A stretch of 64,000 nt of DNA. Source: Brevibacterium sp. CBA3109 (GTDB taxonomy: Bacteria; Actinomycetota; Actinomycetes; Actinomycetales; Brevibacteriaceae). The stretch's first letter is position 1, and each line of letters begins with the position of its first letter. Positions 57,856-64,000 of this stretch are shown here, one piece after another. The notes under the pieces were generated by a model, which worked only from the letters and a program-made list of their open reading frames with translations, was not told where the DNA came from and did not search any database. Location of the stretch: the NCBI RefSeq assembly GCF_040256645.1, contig NZ_CP158281.1, positions 2,480,001 through 2,544,000 on the forward strand, written 5' to 3'. A program made the translations under genes and the position numbers.

Positions 57856-58074
57856 TCGAACAGTCTAGTCGGACTCGGCCCTGGCCTCAGCTGCCGACGA
57901 CGACGCGGCAGGGACCGAAGGATTCGACGAGGCTTCCCGCCGACTCTGCCATAGACCTGCACCACCGGTTCGCACAGATTTCCCGTGCAGTTTGGGGCGG
58001 AATGAGGCGCATCGCAGCACGCAGATGTGCTACTAATTGAGTGTGCTTCGTCCAGTGTCGTATCAGGAGAGATC

Positions 58075-58479
58075 ATGACAATTCTCGTCGGTTATTCCCC
58101 CTCACCCGAAGGCAAGGCTGCCGTCACGTTCGGCATCGATCAGGCGAAGGCCTTCGATGACACCGTGATCGTGCTCAATGCCGGCATCGGAGAGACTCCC
58201 GACGAACGCGGTGTGGCGACGAACCAGGACATGGAGGAACTCAAAGAGGAGCTGCGCTCAGCCGAGGTCTCCCATGAGATTCTGCAGTTCCTGCGCGGAA
58301 ATGATCCCGTTGAGGAACTCCTCGCCCTCGCCGAGGCGACCGAAGACACCCGCCTGATCGTGATCGGATCGCGTCGCCGCTCCCCTGTCGGCAAACTCAT
58401 CATGGGCTCCACTGCCCAGCGCATCATCCTCGATTCCGACGTCCCCGTCGTCTCCGTCAAGGCCGACAGGAACAAATAG
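58075..58479 (+). CDS. Universal stress protein, UspA type
   Basis: A 134-residue single-domain Usp. Starts TILVGYSPSPEGKAAVTFGI and ends with the ATP-binding signature IGSRRRSPVGKLIMGSTAQR, then ILDSDVPVVSVK, fitting G-2X-G-9X-G(S/T), so the ATP-binding class. It is monocistronic and followed by a very strong convergent terminator. The ATG at 58075 is preferred over 58027 because GGAG lies upstream. Role in stress is by family. Confidence 0.93.
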   Translation: MTILVGYSPSPEGKAAVTFGIDQAKAFDDTVIVLNAGIGETPDERGVATNQDMEELKEELRSAEVSHEILQFLRGNDPVEELLALAEATEDTRLIVIGSRRRSPVGKLIMGSTAQRIILDSDVPVVSVKADRNK

Positions 58480-58529
58480 GGACCACACTCCCACGCCGCG
58501 CATAGCGTGCAGCTCGTGGCGCGCAACAA

Positions 58530-58571
58530 AACGGTTGGTATGTTCTCTTCGAAAAGAACATACCAACCGTT
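58530..58571. terminator. Bidirectional terminator between usp and threonine aldolase
   Basis: AACGGTTGGTATGTTCT (58530-58546) and AGAACATACCAACCGTT (58555-58571) form a perfect 17-bp stem with an 8-nt loop. The two converging genes end at 58479 and 58586. Confidence 0.93.
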
Positions 58572-58585
58572 GAACAAGTTGAGGG

Positions 58586-59713
58586 TCAGTCCCCGACGAT
58601 GGCTGCGATGAGGGCGTCGACGTCCTCGGCGGTGGTGTCGAAGGCGCACATGAGGCGCACGACATTTTTCGCCATGGGCCAGTTGGCGAAGGCGAACTTC
58701 TGCCGTGCTCGTGCTGCGACCTCATCGGGCATGTGCACGAAGACGACGTTGGATTCGGTCTCAGCCACGATCGAGATATCGGGTGCACGGCCTGTCGAGA
58801 CCGCCTCGGCGAGGCCATCTGCCAATCGTTTGGCCATGGTGTTGGCATGATTCGCGGAGGTGCGCCACAGCTCGCCATCGTAGAGGGCGTTGAGCTGAGC
58901 GGAGAGGAATCGCATCTTCGATGACAGCTGCAGGTTCATCTTTCGCAGGAACTTCATCCCCTGCCCGATCTCGGGGTTGAGGACGACGATCGCTTCGGCG
59001 CCGAGGAGCCCGTTCTTCGTCCCGCCCAGGCTGATGATGTCAACGCCGACGTCAGCGGTGATGGCGCGAAGGTCAGTACCGAGGTAGGCCGCAGCATTGC
59101 CCAATCGGGAACCGTCGACGTGGAGGATCATGTCGAGCCCGTGCGAGGTCTCCGCGACCGCCCGGACCTCTTCGGCTGTGTACGTCGTGCCCCATTCGGT
59201 CGATTGCGAGATGCTCACTGCCAGGGGCTGAGCATTGTGTTCATTGCCGCGGCCGAGGACCGCGCCTTCGATGATCTCGGGGGTCAGTTTTCCGTCCGGA
59301 GTCGGGGCGCCGATGACCTTGAGTCCGCCGACCTTCTCCGGAGCGCCGGTCTCGTCGTAGTTGATGTGGGCGGAGGCTGCGGTGATCACGGCAGCCCACC
59401 GGGGCAGTGCGGACTGCAATGCGAGGACGTTGGCCCCGGTGCCGTTGAAGACAGGGAACGCTTGAGCGTTCGGACCGAAATGTCCTTTCATGACCTCACT
59501 GAAGCGCGCGGTCCAAGGATCACCGCCGTAGCCGGGAGTGTGGCCGACGTTGGCCTCGGCGATGGCTGCAATGACTTCGGCATGGGCGCCGGCCCAGTTA
59601 TCGGAGCCGAAGTTACGCGGATGGACGGCCGGGGAGGTGTCAACGGGCGGCAGGTCGAGGGTCGTTGCCTGTTCGGCCGGTGGGTTCTGGGACAGCGGTG
59701 TCTGGTCATTCAC
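58586..59713 (-). CDS. Low-specificity L-threonine aldolase
   Basis: PLP enzyme that cleaves threonine/allo-threonine to glycine and acetaldehyde. The 375 residues have a short Pro-rich N-terminus, then RNFGSDNWAGAHAEVIAAIA, VGHTPGYGGDPW, HVDGSRLGNAAAYLG and the PLP lysine in ISLGGTKNGLLGAEA. The final region (VVRLMCAFDTTAEDVDAL) is normal. Overall match to the fungal/bacterial aldolase family is clear; stereospecificity cannot be read. Probably monocistronic. Confidence 0.92.
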   Translation of the reverse strand: MNDQTPLSQNPPAEQATTLDLPPVDTSPAVHPRNFGSDNWAGAHAEVIAAIAEANVGHTPGYGGDPWTARFSEVMKGHFGPNAQAFPVFNGTGANVLALQSALPRWAAVITAASAHINYDETGAPEKVGGLKVIGAPTPDGKLTPEIIEGAVLGRGNEHNAQPLAVSISQSTEWGTTYTAEEVRAVAETSHGLDMILHVDGSRLGNAAAYLGTDLRAITADVGVDIISLGGTKNGLLGAEAIVVLNPEIGQGMKFLRKMNLQLSSKMRFLSAQLNALYDGELWRTSANHANTMAKRLADGLAEAVSTGRAPDISIVAETESNVVFVHMPDEVAARARQKFAFANWPMAKNVVRLMCAFDTTAEDVDALIAAIVGD

Positions 59714-59856
59714 ATGTTCAGATTAGCGTCCCGCGATCATCACGCACAGTTGGTTCCAAAACCACCCGTTGCACCGGGGTGATTTGATGCCGACGGGAGT
59801 CCTTGTCGAACGGACTGGGGGACTAGCGATTACGGGTGTGAATCGATGCTCCCGGT

Positions 59857-59879
59857 GCGTGATGCGTGACGCATGACGC
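59857..59879. promoter_or_regulatory. Near-perfect 23-bp palindrome
   Basis: GCGTGATGCGT (59857-59867), one base, then ACGCATGACGC (59869-59879), one mismatch in the dyad. It lies in the 298-nt stretch between threonine aldolase (start 59713) and sucD (stop 60012), which otherwise holds only the sucD terminator. The site is an operator or hairpin of unknown use. Confidence 0.5.
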
Positions 59880-59930
59880 TTCAGCTACACGCGACACCCT
59901 TTCAGTCCACCGCACGTCCTGCGGACACAC

Positions 59931-59998
59931 AACAGCGCGGCCAAGGTGCAGTTGCCCAGCATGTGCGCTGAGCGGTCGCACAGTGACCGCGCTGTTGT
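59931..59998 (-). terminator. Hairpin downstream of sucD
   Basis: CAACAGCGCGG (59931-59941) pairs with CCGCGCTGTTG (59988-59998). The 46-nt loop contains a smaller GTGCG/CGCAC hairpin. It lies 14 nt after the sucD stop (minus strand). Confidence 0.7.
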
Positions 59999-60011
59999 TG
60001 AGTGGAACGAC

Positions 60012-60908
60012 TCAGGCGAGGAGTTCGCGCATGAGGTCGGCGGTTTCGGTCGGGGTCTTGCCAACCTTCACGCCCGCAGCCTCAAGGGCTTCCTTCTTCG
60101 CCGCTGCGGTCCCTGAGGAGCCGGAGACAATGGCGCCGGCATGGCCCATGGTCTTGCCCTCGGGAGCGGTGAAGCCTGCCACGTAGCCGACGACCGGCTT
60201 CGTCACGTTGTCCTTGATGTAGGCGGCGGCACGCTCTTCCGCGTCTCCGCCGATCTCGCCGATCATGACGATGGCTTCGGTCTCGGGATCGTTCTCGAAG
60301 GCTTCGAGCGCATCGATGTGAGTGGTGCCGATGACCGGGTCACCACCGATTCCGATGGCGGTGGAGAAGCCGAGGTCACGCAGTTCGTACATCATCTGGT
60401 AGGTCAGCGTGCCGGACTTGGAGACCAGTCCGAGCTTGCCCTTCTTGGTGATGTTGGCAGGGATGATGCCTGCCAGCGATGCCTCAGGCGAGATAATGCC
60501 TGGGCAGTTGGGTCCGATGATGCGGGTCGCATTGCCTGCAGCCTGCGCACGGGCCCAGACCTCGGCTGCGTCCTGGACCGGGATGCCCTCGGTGATGATG
60601 ACGAGCAGGCCGATCTTGGCGTCGATGGCTTCGATGGCCGCATCCTTGGAGAATGCTGGCGGCACGAAGGCCACGGAGACGTCGGCACCGGTGGATTCCA
60701 TCGCCTCGGCGACTGATCCGAAGACGGGCAGCTCAACTTCGTTGCCGTCCTGGCCGTTGTGCTTGACAGTGGTTCCGGCCTTGCGGGCGTTGACACCGCC
60801 GACGACGTTGGATCCTGCGGCGAGCATGCGCGCAGTGTGCTTGGTTCCTTCGCCGCCAGTGATGCCCTGGACGATGATCTTCGAATCGGAATTCAGGAAG
60901 ATAGACAT
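60012..60908 (-). CDS. sucD: Succinyl-CoA synthetase alpha subunit SucD
   Basis: Binds CoA and carries the phosphohistidine in the citric-acid-cycle step succinyl-CoA to succinate. The 298 residues contain [47 protein letters not shown] and the active His (about 256) in [33 protein letters not shown] is also present. It lies 18 nt after sucC and is followed by a large hairpin. Confidence 0.97.
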   Translation of the reverse strand: MSIFLNSDSKIIVQGITGGEGTKHTARMLAAGSNVVGGVNARKAGTTVKHNGQDGNEVELPVFGSVAEAMESTGADVSVAFVPPAFSKDAAIEAIDAKIGLLVIITEGIPVQDAAEVWARAQAAGNATRIIGPNCPGIISPEASLAGIIPANITKKGKLGLVSKSGTLTYQMMYELRDLGFSTAIGIGGDPVIGTTHIDALEAFENDPETEAIVMIGEIGGDAEERAAAYIKDNVTKPVVGYVAGFTAPEGKTMGHAGAIVSGSSGTAAAKKEALEAAGVKVGKTPTETADLMRELLA

Positions 60909-60926
60909 GTGTGTAAAGACCTTTCC

Positions 60927-62096
60927 TTACTTGGCAGCAGCCAGTTCGGCGGCCTTGTCGGCTCCACCGTCCATGGTGTCGGTCAGAGTGACAAGTGGGT
61001 TCGCGGCTTCCTTGAGGATCGCACGTCCCTCTTCGACGTTGTTTCCGTCGAGGCGGACGACGAGCGGCTTGGTTGCCTGATCGCCGAGGATCTCGAGAGC
61101 CTTGACGATGCCGTCGGCCACTGCGTCACAGGCGGTGATTCCGCCGAAGACGTTGACGAAGACGGACTTGACCTGGTCATCGCCGAGGATGACGTCGAGT
61201 CCGTTGGCCATCACCTCTGCGGAAGCGCCGCCTCCGATGTCGAGGAAGTTGGCAGGCTTCACGTTGCTGTGCTTCTCACCGGCGTAGGCGACGACGTCGA
61301 GGGTCGACATGACCAAGCCGGCACCGTTTCCGATGATTCCGACTTCGCCGTCGAGCTTGACGTAGTTAAGGCCCAGCTTCTTGGCCTTGAGCTCGAGGGG
61401 GTTCTCCGCGCTGACGTCAACCAGTTCTTCGTGGTCAGGCTGACGGAAGTCAGCGTTCTCATCCAGGGACACCTTGCCGTCAAGGGCAATGATGTCGCCG
61501 GCACCGGTCTTGACCAGCGGGTTGACCTCCACCAGGGTGGCATCTTCCTTCTCGAAGACGGTCCACAGCGAGGACAGCACAGGAGCGATCTTCGCAGCGG
61601 TCTCCGCGTCGAATCCTGCTTCCTTGGCGATCTCTTCGGCCTTGGCCGCATCGATTCCGTCGATGGCAGAGACTGGAATCTTGGCGAGCGCCTCCGGACG
61701 TTCCACGGCGAGCTGCTCGATCTCCACTCCGCCTTCCTTGGAGCACATGGCCAAGTAGGTGCGGTTGGACCGGTCGAGGAGAACCGAGAAGTAGTATTCT
61801 TCAGCGATGTCTGCGCCTTCGGCGATCATCACCTTGTCGGTGATGTGGCCCTTGATATCGAGGCCCAGGATGTCCTTGGCGCGAGCCTCGGCCTCATCAG
61901 GGTTCTTCGCAACCTTGACGCCGCCGGCCTTGCCGCGGCCGCCGATCTTGACCTGAGACTTGACGACGACTACTCCGCCGCCAAGTTCCTCGGCTGCCTT
62001 CTTCGCTTCTTCTGGTGTCGTCGCGACCTGGGCCTTGAGCACGGGCACTCCGTGCTTCTCGAACAGGTCACGTGCTTGATACTCGAAAAGATCCAC
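60927..62096 (-). CDS. sucC: Succinyl-CoA synthetase beta subunit SucC
   Basis: ATP-grasp subunit that binds nucleotide and succinate. The 389 residues start [20 protein letters not shown] and include [59 protein letters not shown] and [19 protein letters not shown]. Nucleotide preference (ATP or GTP) is not readable. First gene of the sucCD operon, divergent from the MarR-GNAT pair across a 195-nt AT-richer region. Confidence 0.97.
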   Translation of the reverse strand: MDLFEYQARDLFEKHGVPVLKAQVATTPEEAKKAAEELGGGVVVVKSQVKIGGRGKAGGVKVAKNPDEAEARAKDILGLDIKGHITDKVMIAEGADIAEEYYFSVLLDRSNRTYLAMCSKEGGVEIEQLAVERPEALAKIPVSAIDGIDAAKAEEIAKEAGFDAETAAKIAPVLSSLWTVFEKEDATLVEVNPLVKTGAGDIIALDGKVSLDENADFRQPDHEELVDVSAENPLELKAKKLGLNYVKLDGEVGIIGNGAGLVMSTLDVVAYAGEKHSNVKPANFLDIGGGASAEVMANGLDVILGDDQVKSVFVNVFGGITACDAVADGIVKALEILGDQATKPLVVRLDGNNVEEGRAILKEAANPLVTLTDTMDGGADKAAELAAAK

Positions 62097-62250
62097 GTGT
62101 ATTCCTTCGTTTCTACTGCCGGGTCTTTTGGCCCCGCAGGTGCGTTGACGGATGCAACAACCATGACCACTTTATTCCCAAGTGACCCCGTCCATCCAAA
62201 CGTGCAGGCCAAATCCGCCAATGAGTAAGAAATATCTCGTGAAAAAGTAT

Positions 62251-62263
62251 CTTTGGCCCAAAG
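62251..62263. promoter_or_regulatory. Dyad in the sucC-marR intergenic region
   Basis: CTTTGGCCCAAAG, two 6-bp arms with a one-base centre, sits 28 nt before the MarR ATG in the AT-richer spacer. It is a candidate MarR operator by position. Confidence 0.4.
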
Positions 62264-62291
62264 AATCTTGATCTGGACGTAAAATCAGATT

Positions 62292-62786
62292 ATGGACGAG
62301 GTAGATCGGATAGTCGCGGCGTGGCGCCATGAGCGCCCGGACCTCGACGTATCTCCGATGGAGATACTCTCTCGCGTCTCCCGCCTGGCCCGCCAACTGG
62401 ATTTGGCACGGAAATCAAGCTTCAGCGACTACGGCATCGAAGGCTGGGCCTTCGACGTGCTCTCGGCTCTGCGCCGCTCGGGTGAGCCCTACCAGCTCTC
62501 TCCCTCGACTCTGCTGCAGGAGACGCTGGTCACCAGCGGCACGATGACCAACCGCATCGACCGGCTGGTCACTGCCGGCTGGGTCGAACGACGTCCCGAC
62601 CCCGGCGATCGCCGAGGTGTGCTCGTGCGTCTGACTGCTGGCGGCCGTGCCACGGTCGATTCTGCTCTGGCCGATCTGCTGGTCAAGGAGCGCGAGATCC
62701 TCGGCGACCTGACTCCGGCTGGACGCCGCAAACTCGCCGCACTGCTGCGGCAGCTCTCGACCGGATTCGACGCCGACGAAGGATGA
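62292..62786 (+). CDS. MarR-family regulator
   Basis: A 164-residue winged-helix repressor. YGIEGWAFDVLSALRRSGEP, LSPSTLLQETLVTSGTMTNR (recognition helix), then VERRPDPGDRRGVLVRLTAG (wing) are the standard MarR elements. It precedes a GNAT acetyltransferase by 13 nt with its own ribosome-binding site, so the pair probably form one transcript. Ligand unknown. Confidence 0.94.
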   Translation: MDEVDRIVAAWRHERPDLDVSPMEILSRVSRLARQLDLARKSSFSDYGIEGWAFDVLSALRRSGEPYQLSPSTLLQETLVTSGTMTNRIDRLVTAGWVERRPDPGDRRGVLVRLTAGGRATVDSALADLLVKEREILGDLTPAGRRKLAALLRQLSTGFDADEG

Positions 62787-62799
62787 CGAAGGAGACGCT

Positions 62800-63486
62800 G
62801 TGACCGATGCGAACCTGACCGATTGGGCCGGGGTCCAACCACCGCGGCGGGAGACGATCCACGGTCGCTATGTCGACCTCGAGCCCCTCGAGCCGAGGCG
62901 GCATTCGGACTCGCTCTTCGCAGCCACCTCAGCGAGCGGCTCTGACGACCGTTTCCGGTACCTGCCGCAGACACCTCAGACCGCGCGTGCAGACTTCGAC
63001 GAATGGATGGCCACAGCGTCTGAAACAGCGGACCCGCTGTTCTTCGCCGTGGTCGACCGCAGCACCGGGCGGGCCGAGGGAAGACAGGCGCTGATGCGCA
63101 TCGATGCGAACAACGGCGTCATCGAGATCGGCAACATTCTGTGGGGACCGGCCCTGTCACGCACTCGTGGAGCCACCGAGGCGCTCTTCCTCTTCGCCGA
63201 CCTTGCCTTTGCCAGCGGCTACAGGCGATTCGAATGGAAGTGCGATGACGACAACGTCCCGTCGAAGCAGGCAGCGACACGCTTCGGCTTCACCTTCGAA
63301 GGTCTGTTCCGACAGCACCTCGTCATCAAGGGCCTCAACCGCGACACCGCCTGGTTTTCCATCATCGACACCGAATGGCCCAGCCTCCGCGCCGCCTTCG
63401 TGCAGTGGCTCGATGAGGACAACTTCGACGGCTCCGGGGCGCAGAAGGTCAGCCTGAGCGATCTCATGCCGGCCCGCGCACAGTAG
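62800..63486 (+). CDS. GNAT-family acetyltransferase, RimJ/RimL-like
   Basis: A 228-residue acetyltransferase from a GTG with GAAGGAG upstream. It shows HGRYVDLEPLEPRRHSDSLF, YRRFEWKCDDDNVPSKQAAT and RFGFTFEGLFRQHLVIKGLN, the pattern of the N-terminal-acetylating RimJ/RimL subgroup that often also modifies antibiotics or metabolites. Substrate not predictable. Ends about 160 nt before the lipoprotein gene. Confidence 0.9.
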   Translation: MTDANLTDWAGVQPPRRETIHGRYVDLEPLEPRRHSDSLFAATSASGSDDRFRYLPQTPQTARADFDEWMATASETADPLFFAVVDRSTGRAEGRQALMRIDANNGVIEIGNILWGPALSRTRGATEALFLFADLAFASGYRRFEWKCDDDNVPSKQAATRFGFTFEGLFRQHLVIKGLNRDTAWFSIIDTEWPSLRAAFVQWLDEDNFDGSGAQKVSLSDLMPARAQ

Positions 63487-63647
63487 CCAGGTCGCAGCAG
63501 ACAGCGCACAAGAGCCCGATGCGAACCGGGCAATCGTGCCCGGCTCAGCGCGTCCACCGGGTCGACCGCGGCCTCTCGGATTAGGCTGGAAGGCGAGACT
63601 GGGCCCCGGGCCCGGCACCGCCACGACGACCACATCTCGAGGAACCA

Positions 63648-64000
63648 TGCGAATTCGCTCTCTTGCCCTCCTGACCACCGCCGCAGTGCTGGCCACGATG
63701 ACAGCCTGCGTTGCCACCTCGGAGGAGACCCGCCCCGAACCGCGCCCCTCCGTCAGCGAGGAGGAGGTCACTCCGATTGAGACCCCTGACGACGCTCCGG
63801 AGGTCTCCATCGTCGATTCCTCCCCCGGAGGCGCGAAGGACGCCGATCCCCTGTGGCAGGGCCTCGCCGAGGCGGCCGCGAACAAGTCCGAGGCCTACCT
63901 CAAGGTCTACGTCCACACCGGCAACCCCGACGTTCCCGATACGGGCGAAGCCACCGTCACCGCCGACACCCCGGACAGTGTCAGCGTCACCGTCGATGCG
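63648..64000 (+). CDS. Lipoprotein, N-terminal part only
   Basis: From the ATG at 63648 the first 21 residues form a lipoprotein signal, RIRSLALLTTAAVLATMTAC, with the lipid-accepting Cys at 21. The exported portion is acidic (SEEEVTPIETPDDAPEVSIV) and then KDADPLWQGLAEAAANKSEA. It runs off the right edge after about 117 codons. The pattern could belong to an LppX/LprG-type lipoprotein, but too little is visible to say. Confidence 0.75.

Noticed and set aside
60759..62228. 489-codon frame antisense to sucC and sucD
   Set aside because: Long antisense frames are expected opposite well-biased high-GC genes; the minus-strand genes are certain.

Overview
The window is high-G+C DNA, densely packed with genes on both strands. 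It looks like an actinobacterial chromosome of the Micrococcales, possibly a Brevibacterium-like organism. That placement is inference from gene content: an actinobacterial ligA neighbourhood, oligoribonuclease, a decayed mycothiol-dependent-type enzyme, DtxR-type iron control and a lutABC operon. No rRNA, CRISPR array or intact insertion sequence was found. Three tRNAs (His, Lys, Leu) are present.

Layout. 0-8.2 kb: a minus-strand run (cysteine desulfurase, mnmA, S9 peptidase, MetE-like protein, ligA) joined mostly by 4-8 bp overlaps; the first two genes fit tRNA thiolation. 8.3-13.7 kb: two small membrane proteins, then a minus-strand trio in which two large membrane proteins with internal lipobox-like sites flank a thioredoxin-fold/TPR protein that lacks the active-site cysteines. 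13.9-17.6 kb: orn, an ArsR-SulP pair and an SCO6745-like protein. 17.7-22.8 kb: a FadR-type regulator divergent from lutABC (L-lactate oxidation), then a DUF2993-like membrane protein. 22.9-29.8 kb: a structured leader before nhaA, an M20 amidohydrolase, two envelope proteins, a glutaminase-STAS fusion, and an iron-regulated siderophore-interacting protein. 30-34.4 kb: a sortase-anchored surface protein, a DapA-family protein with a decayed ribokinase, and ohr. 34.6-39.9 kb: tRNA-His, a transmembrane propeller-type protein and a Ser/Asp-rich wall-spanning protein, a DUF3618/GroES-like pair and tRNA-Lys. 40-47.2 kb: a complete 5-oxoproline operon (GntR, NRAMP-like transporter, PxpA, YcsI-like, PxpB-PxpC fusion, biotin carboxylase-BCCP). 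47.3-52.6 kb: peroxiredoxin, tRNA-Leu with an integrase remnant, a P1B ATPase, simple-sequence repeats, pseudogenes and small accessory genes, which together read as a decayed island. 52.7-64 kb: a PadR/HAAS/UvrA2-like cassette, an rRNA-type methyltransferase, a universal stress protein, threonine aldolase, sucCD, a MarR-GNAT pair and a lipoprotein cut by the window end.

Three signals cut across gene boundaries. An 11-mer, CGCCGAGGTGG, recurs about every 3 kb on both strands in several reading frames, and is absent from the 47-54.9 kb island. Short tandem repeats sit on the stop codons of four minus-strand genes, as if the last codons plus the stop had been copied downstream. The nhaA leader contains several perfect helices, two of which compete for the same strand.
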